11,886 bases of DNA. Source: Leptolyngbya sp. SIO4C1. GTDB lineage: Bacteria > Cyanobacteriota > Cyanobacteriia > Phormidesmidales > Phormidesmidaceae. The notes under the pieces are model-generated. The model searched no databases. It had not been told where the DNA came from and saw nothing but the letters and a program-made list of their open reading frames with translations. This document shows, piece after piece, positions 1 through 5,942 of the stretch. The first letter of the stretch is position 1; each line of letters begins with the position of its first letter. A program made the position numbers and the translations under genes. The stretch lies in contig JAAHIA010000117.1 in NCBI GenBank assembly GCA_010671975.1, forward strand, positions 1-11,886, written 5' to 3'.

Positions 1-93
1 CGCAACACGGGCGCTAGCCAAGGCCCGCACGTAGACTTTCGCCTCTGGATCTATGTCAACGGTCGGGTGGTTGTCCTCAGCCCGAATGCCTAG
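1..93 (+). CDS. C-terminal fragment of a probable M23-family (LytM-like) metallopeptidase
   Basis: Frame 1 is open from the first base to a TAG at 91-93, giving 30 residues. The fragment contains TGASQGPHVDFRLW followed by VNGRVVVLSP. This resembles the end of M23 peptidase domains, where an S-x-GPH-x-H/D-F motif precedes a short strand containing 'NG' and a proline-terminated tail. The usual second histidine of HxH is an aspartate here (H-V-D), a variant that also occurs in some M23 subgroups. The protein would hydrolyse peptidoglycan cross-links outside the cytoplasmic membrane, if active. The gene converges with the small gene at 122-271, with only 28 bases between the two stops. With 30 residues visible the family call is tentative, and the rest of the gene lies outside the window. 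Confidence 0.45.
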   Translation, partial: RNTGASQGPHVDFRLWIYVNGRVVVLSPNA

Positions 94-121
94 AGGCCTA
101 TCTGCGACAGGTAGAAAATAG

Positions 122-271
122 CTAGACGCTGCTGCGGCGACGGCGACAGCGCTCTGAGCAGTATTTCACCTCGTCCCAGCAGTCGGCCCATTTTTTACGC
201 CAGGTGAAAGGACGCTGGCAGACTGGACAGATTTTGCTGGGCAAATCGGATTTAGAGCGCTGCTTGGCCAT
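122..271 (-). CDS. DUF2256 family small zinc-ribbon-like protein (49 aa)
   Basis: This 49-residue reading frame starts with ATG at 271 and stops with TAG at 122. It begins MAKQRSKSDLPSKICPVC, continues with the W-R-K-K-W signature near residues 24-28, and ends in YCSERCRRRR. Cysteines sit in pairs, C15-x2-C18 and C38-x3-C42, with an extra C31; that arrangement suggests a single zinc site. The order and spacing match the DUF2256 family of tiny proteins, whose function I do not know. In other bacteria members are often encoded near photolyase/cryptochrome-related genes; none is visible here. The very basic N- and C-termini would suit nucleic-acid binding, which is inference. It is complete and of normal length for the family. 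It diverges from trmJ across 166 bases. Confidence 0.85.
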   Translation of the reverse strand: MAKQRSKSDLPSKICPVCQRPFTWRKKWADCWDEVKYCSERCRRRRSSV

Positions 272-320
272 AGGAACTCTGTTGCTGGCATCGACTGCTG
301 GAATGCGGGAGAAATTGCAC

Positions 321-326
321 TAGAAT
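321..326 (+). promoter_or_regulatory. Possible -10 element (TAGAAT) for the trmJ gene group
   Basis: TAGAAT lies 111 bases upstream of the trmJ start, in the 166-base divergent region between the DUF2256 gene and trmJ. No convincing -35 hexamer sits 16-18 bases upstream, so this is only a weak candidate. I see no other clear signal in 272-437. Confidence 0.2.
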
Positions 327-437
327 GCTGTCTACAGTAGCGCTGTCTTCTGTCGTTGCCCGCTATCGCTGGGCGGCAGCTGAGGCCGTCTTGTCAGTCG
401 CTGCTGCTCTCTAAAGGTATCGTGCTTTGGCTAACCT

Positions 438-1232
438 ATGGCTGCTGCTGGCTTAAAAAACTTGCGTATCGTCTTAGTTGAGCCCGCTGGCGGTCTGAAT
501 GTGGGCGCGATCGCGCGGGTAATGAAAAACTTTGGCCTCACCCAGCTAGTGCTCGTCAAGCCGCACTGTGAGCCGCTCGGGGCCGAGGCGCGACAGATGG
601 CGGTTCATGCGCGAGATGTTTTAGAGCAGGCGCAGCAGGTGCCGACGCTGAGCGCTGCGCTAGTAGGCTGCCAACGCGCCGTGGCGACCACCGCGCGATC
701 GCGAGACTTTGAGGCCCCTTTAGAGTCGCCAGACACTACGCTGCCCTGGCTGCTAGCGCCGTCGACCGCCGCTGCCCTAATTTTTGGCCCAGAAGATCGA
801 GGCTTAAGCAATCAGGAACTAACTCAGGCGCAGCGATTTTTAAAGATTCCGAGCGATCCGGGCTATCCGGTGTTAAATCTAGCTCAGGCGGTGGCGGTCT
901 GCTGCTACGAGCTCTCCCGACTGGTCTCGCTGCCGGCCGAGACTGGGCAGCAGCCGATGCAATCTGAGCCAAACGCTTTACGAACGTCAGGGTCATCTGA
1001 TAAACAATCTGCATCGCTCGATGTTTTAGAAGGGTACTATCACCATCTAGAGTCGGTACTGCTCCAGATTGGCTATCTATACCCGCACACAGCGACCAGC
1101 CGCATGCGCAAGTTTCGCCGTCTGCTGCAGCGAGCCGAGCCATCGGCAGATGAAGTGGCGCTTTTACGCGGCATTCTCCGCCAGGTGGAATGGGCCGTTA
1201 GTCACCATAAGTCAGGGTCTCCAAATGATTAA
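438..1232 (+). CDS. trmJ: tRNA (cytidine/uridine-32-2'-O)-methyltransferase, TrmJ type (SPOUT/TrmH superfamily)
   Basis: The protein has 264 residues, the usual size for TrmJ. All three SPOUT motifs are visible. Motif 1 is NVGAIARVMKNFG at 21-33, with the conserved Asn and Arg. Motif 2 is ALIFGPEDRGLSNQEL at 113-128, and motif 3 is IPSDPGYPVLNLAQAVAV at 137-154; together these form the knotted S-adenosylmethionine site. A variable linker (about 163-193) leads to a helical C-terminal domain (about 194-258) typical of TrmJ rather than TrmL or TrmH. The enzyme methylates the ribose of residue 32 in the anticodon loop and acts as a cytoplasmic dimer. The ATG at 438 fits because the core begins within ten residues; no strong ribosome binding site precedes it. 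It is the first of three genes on the same strand, 37 bases ahead of the serine hydrolase. The exact target nucleotide is inferred from the family. Confidence 0.85.
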   Translation: MAAAGLKNLRIVLVEPAGGLNVGAIARVMKNFGLTQLVLVKPHCEPLGAEARQMAVHARDVLEQAQQVPTLSAALVGCQRAVATTARSRDFEAPLESPDTTLPWLLAPSTAAALIFGPEDRGLSNQELTQAQRFLKIPSDPGYPVLNLAQAVAVCCYELSRLVSLPAETGQQPMQSEPNALRTSGSSDKQSASLDVLEGYYHHLESVLLQIGYLYPHTATSRMRKFRRLLQRAEPSADEVALLRGILRQVEWAVSHHKSGSPND

Positions 1233-1269
1233 TTCCCGCCTTTTGAGACCGTTTAGCTAGGTTGAGGTC

Positions 1270-2625
1270 ATGACAGATCCCCAAATGCCGTATCGCAAAC
1301 CGGCCCGTTCTCCCTCTCGCCGAACGGCAGGACCGCGCCGCGACTCGACCCGTTCGACCAGAGCGCGCCGCGCCCGCCGCCTGCCTGAGAAAGCCTCGAG
1401 ACCTGGCGAGACGCAGCGCTCAGGCCGCACTAGCGACAGCCGCGCCCGCCGCCGTAGTCGAGCTCAGCCGACCCCCGTTTGGCCCCCGCCGTCAGGGCGA
1501 ATGCCGCCACTGCCGCGCGCACCGCGTCCGGTACTCTATGGTATCCGGCTGCTGGTGCTAGGAATTGGCGTTGCGGCGATCGCAGGAACGCTGCTGTCGG
1601 TACTGACGCCGGCCGATACGAAGCTGGGCGAGCTGAGCACCTCGCAGACGGCTTCGCGCACTGAGTCAGTAATCATGGCAAAAAGCCGCTCGCTAGCGCA
1701 GAGTGACCTGTCCCTAACGCAGGCGATGACGCCGCTCAAAGCGCAGATTTCGGAGCTGCTAGAGCTAACGCCAGGGCTGACGCCGCTGGTCTATTTTCTA
1801 GATTTAGATACGGGTAAATATGTCGATCTTGCCGGGCAGCAGGCAGCGCCAGCCGCTAGCACCATCAAGCTGCCCATCTTAGTAGCATTTTTTCAAGAAG
1901 TCGACGCTGGCCGCATCCCCATTGAGCAAACGCTGGTGATGCAGGCTGACCAAGTGGCCGGTGGCTCGGGCGATATGCAGGGGCAGCCGCCAGGCACCCA
2001 GTACACGGCCCTAGAAGTCGCTACTCAGATGATCGTCAACAGCGACAATACGGCCACCAACATGATGATCGATCTGCTGGGCGGACCGGAAGCGCTCAAC
2101 CAAAAGTTCACCAGCTGGGGACTCAGTTCGACGCTGATTCGCTCGCCGCTGCCCGACCTCGAAGGTACGAACACTACCAGCGCTCAAGATCTAGTCAAAG
2201 TTATATCCTGGCTGCACCGGGGCGAGCTGCTCAGCCTGCGATCGCGCGATCGGGCGCTGACGATTCTGCAGCGCACCTACAACAAGGGGCTGATTCCTTC
2301 TGGAATAGAGACCGAAGCCGTGATCTACAACAAGACGGGCGATATTGCGGCAGTTCTAGCAGACGTGGCGCTGGTTGATTTACCCAACGGCAAGCGCTAT
2401 GCTTTGGCGACACTGGTGCAGCGCCCTGATAACGATGGTCGGGCCGGCGAGCTAATTCGCCGCATCTCGCAAACGGTGGCCCAGGAGATGAATAAAGCGG
2501 TCACGCCAGTGCTGCCGCCCAGCGGCGCTGTTGAAGAAGCGCCCCCCGGCGAGTCGCTGCCGTTAGAAGAAGCCACGCTCGAGGAAATCGCTCCCGAGAC
2601 GCCCGAAACGGCTGCTGAGTTTTAA
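1270..2625 (+). CDS. Membrane-anchored serine hydrolase of the class A beta-lactamase fold
   Basis: The protein has 451 residues. Residues 1-87 form a very basic, Pro/Ser-rich tail containing over 20 arginines, followed by one membrane helix (about 88-112). The catalytic domain (about 150-410) would then lie outside the membrane. The active-site motifs are S197-T-I-K200 (nucleophile and lysine), S258-D-N260 and K355-T-G357. The omega-loop segment that normally carries the E-x-x-L-N glutamate is short here and reads LPDLEGTNTTS around 294-304; E298 is the only acidic residue near the expected place besides D296. The C-terminus (about 420-451) is acidic and low in complexity. The protein could be a penicillin-binding or DD-peptidase-like enzyme, or a weak beta-lactamase; the motifs do not decide. 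The GAGG at 1264-1267 lies very close to the ATG. It probably shares a transcript with trmJ. Confidence 0.8.
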   Translation: MTDPQMPYRKPARSPSRRTAGPRRDSTRSTRARRARRLPEKASRPGETQRSGRTSDSRARRRSRAQPTPVWPPPSGRMPPLPRAPRPVLYGIRLLVLGIGVAAIAGTLLSVLTPADTKLGELSTSQTASRTESVIMAKSRSLAQSDLSLTQAMTPLKAQISELLELTPGLTPLVYFLDLDTGKYVDLAGQQAAPAASTIKLPILVAFFQEVDAGRIPIEQTLVMQADQVAGGSGDMQGQPPGTQYTALEVATQMIVNSDNTATNMMIDLLGGPEALNQKFTSWGLSSTLIRSPLPDLEGTNTTSAQDLVKVISWLHRGELLSLRSRDRALTILQRTYNKGLIPSGIETEAVIYNKTGDIAAVLADVALVDLPNGKRYALATLVQRPDNDGRAGELIRRISQTVAQEMNKAVTPVLPPSGAVEEAPPGESLPLEEATLEEIAPETPETAAEF

Positions 2626-2733
2626 GCGACGGCTGGCTGTTTGCGGCTGGCTTGACAAAGGTGGCATCTTGATGGACCCTGTGCTAAACAAAATTAATTT
2701 CGGCCCAACGGCTTATCCTGTAGGTACTTCGGC

Positions 2734-5064
2734 ATGATCAGCGTAGACAGTAGCTCAGTTGATTTAAACCAGGCAAGAGCGCTTGCCGCCGCTGGTCATT
2801 TTCGGGCGATCGCGTTTTGGCTGAATGAGGCGCTGATGCCGCAGCAGGTCTATGCCCATGTGCAAGCTGACGCGCAGCCCGGCTGCTTACGGGTGCTGAT
2901 TGAGTTTAAGCGCTCGCCTCAGAAAGAGGCCCTCATTCGCCTGATCTGCAGCCGCATTTGGAAGCTCAATTCTGCCGTTATTGAAGGCGTGCACATCGTC
3001 GCCCGTCACATTGGCAAGTCGCGGCTGCTGTGGCAGCGGCGCGTGCGCATCTTGACACCGGTTCAGCGGCAGCCGCCCGCCGCCCCGCCGCGTCCGCCGG
3101 CCCCCATCAATACCAGCGCCCTGACCATCAGCCCGCGTCAGGCGCGTCGCCATCGCCGCGTTTACAAATCACGTGCCGTCGTCGATCAGCAGTTCAAGCT
3201 GCTGCGAGCGGTTGTGGTCACCGGTTCGGCGGCAGCGGCCTTTGTCCTCGGCTGCCTGACCGAGGCGATGCTCTCGGGCTACAGCCCCGATTTACCTCGC
3301 TTCGGCACCGCCACTCAGGCGCGGCAGATGGCCCCAGTCCGGCCGGTCGCGCCGCGCGGCAAGCTGGTTGAAGCTGCGCTAGAGCCCGTGGCCGTGGTTC
3401 CTCACGAGCAAGTGCCCGATCCGAGCGATCCCACGGTGACGCTGATGTTTGGCGGAGAAGTCACGCTAGGCGATCTCAACGTGCAGCTGCCGTCTCAGGC
3501 CGATAGCCTGTTTGAGGGCTTTAGGGCCTACGAGCAGGCCGATGTGTCAATGGTGAACTTAGGCAATCCGCTGGCAACGGCGGGGACTTCCTTGCAGGAG
3601 GAATACTATCAGCGCACTCGCCCGCAGGCCGTCACCGCTCTAAAGCAGGGCGGTATTGACATCGTTGGGTTGGCGAGCGATCGCGCCCTTGACTACGGTG
3701 AGCAGGGGCTCATCGAAACCTTGACCACGCTTGATCAAGAAGGCATCTATCGCGTTGGTGCCGGCCGCGATAGCAAGGAAGCCCGACGCCCCGAAATTTT
3801 AGAAGTCAAGGGACAGCGGATTGCCTATCTGGGCTACACGCCAGCTGGCGAGAAAGCCGCTGAGCCCGACAAAGCCGGAATTAACGTGCAGGCACAGCCC
3901 GGCATTGTAGAAGACATTCAGGCGCTTCGGCGCGAGGTGGACTGGATTGTGGTCAACTACCGCTGGCTGGGCGATCTAGCTGCTGAGCCCAGCCAGCAGC
4001 AGGTTACGCTAGCGCGCTCTGCCATTGATGCGGGTGCCGATCTAGTCGTCGGCTATCATCCCTATCAGCTGCAGGGAGCCGAGGTCTACAAAGATCGGCC
4101 CATCGTCTATTCGCTGGGCGACTTTATCTTTGAAGCAGCGCCGCTAGACGATCACGATACGGCTGCCCTGCGCGTCTCGCTGCGCGATCGCCAGATGAAG
4201 GTAGAGTTCCTGCCCGTCAGCGTGCGTCAGGCTAAACCCAAAGCTGCCATGGGCGAACAGGGCGAGGTGATTTTGCAGCAGCTGCGCCAGGCCTCCGATA
4301 GCTTCGAGCAGCCGCTGCTGTTTCCCATGGTGCTCAAAGCGCAGCCGCGTCCTGAGCAGCTAAAGCCGCAGCCTCAAAAGCAGCTAGGCGAGCCGGCTGC
4401 AGCGGAGTCCAGCCAGCCAGAACCCAGCGAGTGGGGCGGCTATTCTGTAGAAGGCGATCTAGAAGGCGATCTAGAAGGCGATCTAGAAGGTACTTTAGAA
4501 AACAGCTCAGAAAAAGCCTTAGAGAATAACTTCACCCCCGACTATGCGCCGGCACAGCCGCTAGAAACTGAGCCAGCTGCTCCCTTTATTGCCCCCAGCG
4601 CGGTCCCTGCCGGCGAGCCCAAAACCGAATCAGACCTGATCGAGGCAGCCCCTGATTTAAACCTCGACGGGGCCGATCAGGAGCTGCTAGAGCAGTGGGG
4701 ACCTAAGCCTTCCTCGCTGCCGTCCCTAGACCAATCAGTCGATCAATCAACTGATCAATCAGGCTTTGATCTGACTGATGAAGTGCCCGATAGCTCGGCT
4801 AGCGATCTAGCGCCAACAGCGCCTGACGCAGCTGAAGCAGCTGAACCCAGTCCGGCCATCGTAGCCCCTGCGCCTGCCGACGCTGACTTAGCCCAAGAAG
4901 CCCCGATTCAAGAAGACGCTACCGATGCGATTGAAGCTTACAGCGAGCCGCTGGTGGGTCCTTTGACCCTGCTGCTCGATGCAACTGACCCGGCCGCTGC
5001 CCCCCCTTCAAAGCCGTCAGTTGACAAGCACCTGCCAGAGGATGTCAGCAGTCCTGAACATTGA
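2734..5064 (+). CDS. CapA-like (poly-gamma-glutamate capsule protein) membrane protein with altered metal site and repetitive tail
   Basis: This 776-residue protein has four parts. Residues 10-110 form an unnamed alpha/beta domain that I associate with cyanobacterial relatives. A Pro-rich linker leads to a membrane helix near 157-180. Residues 233-497 are a PGA_cap/CapA domain of the calcineurin-like phosphoesterase fold. Residues from about 535 to the end are acidic, Pro/Ala/Glu-rich and probably disordered, with EGDL and DQSx repeats. The CapA core is recognised by LMFGGEVTLGD (237-247), DAGADLVVGYHP (432-443) and IVYSLGDFIFE (457-467). Residues that bind metal in typical CapA proteins differ: the H-W-G-x-E block is R410-W-L-G-D, G-H-H-P-H is G-Y-H-P-Y, and N-F-V-F-D is D-F-I-F-E. 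It may therefore be a non-catalytic envelope protein. A TTGACA at 2652-2657 lies in the 108-base gap before it but has no good -10. No clear terminator follows. Confidence 0.75.
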   Translation: MISVDSSSVDLNQARALAAAGHFRAIAFWLNEALMPQQVYAHVQADAQPGCLRVLIEFKRSPQKEALIRLICSRIWKLNSAVIEGVHIVARHIGKSRLLWQRRVRILTPVQRQPPAAPPRPPAPINTSALTISPRQARRHRRVYKSRAVVDQQFKLLRAVVVTGSAAAAFVLGCLTEAMLSGYSPDLPRFGTATQARQMAPVRPVAPRGKLVEAALEPVAVVPHEQVPDPSDPTVTLMFGGEVTLGDLNVQLPSQADSLFEGFRAYEQADVSMVNLGNPLATAGTSLQEEYYQRTRPQAVTALKQGGIDIVGLASDRALDYGEQGLIETLTTLDQEGIYRVGAGRDSKEARRPEILEVKGQRIAYLGYTPAGEKAAEPDKAGINVQAQPGIVEDIQALRREVDWIVVNYRWLGDLAAEPSQQQVTLARSAIDAGADLVVGYHPYQLQGAEVYKDRPIVYSLGDFIFEAAPLDDHDTAALRVSLRDRQMKVEFLPVSVRQAKPKAAMGEQGEVILQQLRQASDSFEQPLLFPMVLKAQPRPEQLKPQPQKQLGEPAAAESSQPEPSEWGGYSVEGDLEGDLEGDLEGTLENSSEKALENNFTPDYAPAQPLETEPAAPFIAPSAVPAGEPKTESDLIEAAPDLNLDGADQELLEQWGPKPSSLPSLDQSVDQSTDQSGFDLTDEVPDSSASDLAPTAPDAAEAAEPSPAIVAPAPADADLAQEAPIQEDATDAIEAYSEPLVGPLTLLLDATDPAAAPPSKPSVDKHLPEDVSSPEH
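4448..4490 (+). repeat. In-frame 12-base tandem repeat in the CapA-like gene (EGDL)
   Basis: The unit TAGAAGGCGATC is present three times exactly (4448-4483), followed by a partial fourth copy, TAGAAGG, that runs on into a diverged copy. In the protein it encodes EGDL repeated at residues 573-584, then EGTL. The unit length is a multiple of three, so gain or loss of units keeps the frame. The identical copies suggest a recent expansion by slippage. Confidence 0.9.
4729..4764 (+). repeat. In-frame 12-base near-repeat in the CapA-like gene (DQSx)
   Basis: Three consecutive 12-base units share the core GAYCAATCA and differ in the last three bases. They encode DQSV, DQST and DQSG at residues 666-677. 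Like the EGDL repeat 239 bases upstream, this lies in the acidic tail and not in a folded domain. Confidence 0.85.
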
Positions 5065-5366
5065 TTTTTTATGAAATCTTGGCTATCTTAGGGATTTCCT
5101 TCATCGTAAGTTCACATAAGCAGCTGCCTAGGCCGACCGGTCTCTAGGCACCTGTTCGGCTTCGCGATTTTCAGCGCTCGGCCTATCGGCTTGCCGCTGC
5201 CGATGCTGTGATGAATTAACCGCTTGTGTTTTCCCTGTTCACTCATTGATACATCGCCATAACCTACTGAACTGAGCCGCTTTCAGGCGCGCTGAATAGA
5301 CCCGTATTTGGATTAACACGGCCTAAATTCAGTGATATCCCCTAAACAAAAACTTAGGATTGGGTA

Positions 5367-5387
5367 TCAATATTTTCAGGATATTGA
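5367..5387. promoter_or_regulatory. Inverted repeat upstream of the HTH gene, possible operator
   Basis: The arms TCAATAT (5367-5373) and ATATTGA (5381-5387) are exact reverse complements with a 7-base spacer. The site is 95 bases before the proposed start of the HTH protein. Small HTH proteins of this kind often bind such AT-rich dyads and control their own genes. Assigning this dyad to that role is inference. Confidence 0.3.
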
Positions 5388-5411
5388 GTCAATGGGTCAG
5401 TAATTAAGAAC

Positions 5412-5448
5412 AGGGAGTTTATTTTTTGCGTTGCTACGCATACTCCCT
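5412..5448 (+). other. Two-tiered hairpin in the leader of the HTH gene
   Basis: The outer arms are AGGGAGT (5412-5418) and ACTCCCT (5442-5448). Inside them, TGCGT (5427-5431) pairs with ACGCA (5436-5440) around the tetraloop TGCT. The inner stem is separated from the outer one by 8 bases on the left and 1 on the right. No T-run follows, so it does not look like an ordinary terminator. It ends 33 bases before the ATG at 5482 and could shape the mRNA leader. Its right side includes the TTG at 5431, which argues against that codon as a start. Confidence 0.45.
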
Positions 5449-5481
5449 ATTGTCGTCCATTCAACTGAGATTAAAAAAACA

Positions 5482-5706
5482 ATGGGAAGGGCAGGAAAAG
5501 CACTTAAACAAGTACTTACTCAATATGGCATCAGCCAAAATCGACTCGCCGTCACGATGGGCGTAGCCCGATCGACGGTCAATCAGTGGGTCAATGAAGT
5601 CAGCGATCCGCTGGCCGACTCAGTTCCAGCGATTATGACGGCGCTAGAAACCCTTGAGCCTTCAGCTGCTCGGAACTTTATCAACCTCTATCTAGACCGA
5701 GGCTAG
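5482..5706 (+). CDS. Small XRE-type helix-turn-helix DNA-binding protein (74 aa)
   Basis: The protein starts MGRAGKALKQ and is essentially one helix-turn-helix domain. The recognition region is QNRLAVTMGVARSTVNQWVN at about residues 19-38, followed by a helical end reaching LYLDRG. Proteins with the same MGRAGKALK start and a W-V-N-E segment are, as I recall, common single-domain regulators in cyanobacteria. I chose the ATG at 5482 because the family begins there. A TTG at 5431 would add 17 residues without similarity and lies inside the leader hairpin. No good ribosome binding site is visible at either start; GAGA lies about 12 bases before the ATG. The gene stands alone, 417 bases after the CapA-like gene, and converges with the beta-propeller gene. 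It has no sensor or ligand domain. Its target is unknown; control of its own promoter is possible because of the dyad upstream. Confidence 0.8.
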   Translation: MGRAGKALKQVLTQYGISQNRLAVTMGVARSTVNQWVNEVSDPLADSVPAIMTALETLEPSAARNFINLYLDRG

Positions 5707-5806
5707 ACGCGATCGCGCTTTAGTCCTTCTGCATCTACAGACCTGCTATTAGCAGACCACATCTAGACCGTATCTACAGTTTACAGCTCACGACGGACAC
5801 GACTTC

Positions 5807-5866
5807 GAGACTAGAGAAATGCTTTCGGCCCAGTCCGCCCCTAGACTAAACGCCCAAAGCAGTCTC
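5807..5866. repeat. Large imperfect inverted repeat between convergent genes, possible bidirectional terminator
   Basis: GAGACT (5807-5812) pairs with AGTCTC (5861-5866). GCTTTCGGC (5821-5829) pairs with GCCCAAAGC (5852-5860) with one mismatch, and AGTC (5832-5835) pairs with GACT (5844-5847) at the tip. An 8-base bulge interrupts the left side. It lies in the 236-base gap between the HTH gene and the beta-propeller gene, which end towards each other. There is no T-run on either side, so intrinsic termination is uncertain. The rest of 5707-5942 contains one HIP1 site (5709-5716) and nothing else I can name. Confidence 0.4.
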
Positions 5867-5942
5867 AGCCCCCGTTGAAGCCCTCTCTACCATCAGCTTT
5901 GTACAACCTTAGTAATCTAAGTTTTGATTGAGCGCTAGGCCA

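Larger units (their letters stand above)
5065..5481. other. Long non-coding stretch between the CapA-like and HTH genes
   Basis: These 417 bases contain no open frame with coding character on either strand and no tRNA-like structure. Besides the two elements listed separately, a hairpin can form at 5125-5150 (arms TGCCTAG and CTAGGCA, 12-base loop holding the palindrome GACCGGTC), but no T-run follows. A short inverted repeat, CCTAA/TTAGG, lies at 5341-5358. A T-run at 5065-5070 directly follows the CapA-like stop, with only a weak stem before it. The 3' half is AT-richer than the neighbouring genes, which would suit a promoter and regulatory region for the HTH gene. I could not place a convincing -35/-10 pair. 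Confidence 0.6.

Noticed and set aside
5040..5075. Terminator after the CapA-like gene
   Set aside because: A six-T run follows the stop, but the only stem before it (AGGA/TCCT) is four bases long.
5112..5246. 44-residue minus-strand open frame (ATG at 5246)
   Set aside because: It has no ribosome binding site, no recognisable motif, and crosses the hairpin at 5125-5150.
5431..5481. TTG start that would extend the HTH protein by 17 residues
   Set aside because: The extension lacks family similarity and its first codon is buried in the leader hairpin.
5690..5779. Repeated ATCTAGACCG (5690, 5761) and ATCTACAG (about 5732, 5772)
   Set aside because: The units are short, irregularly spaced and rich in CTAG, which is common throughout this window; probably chance.
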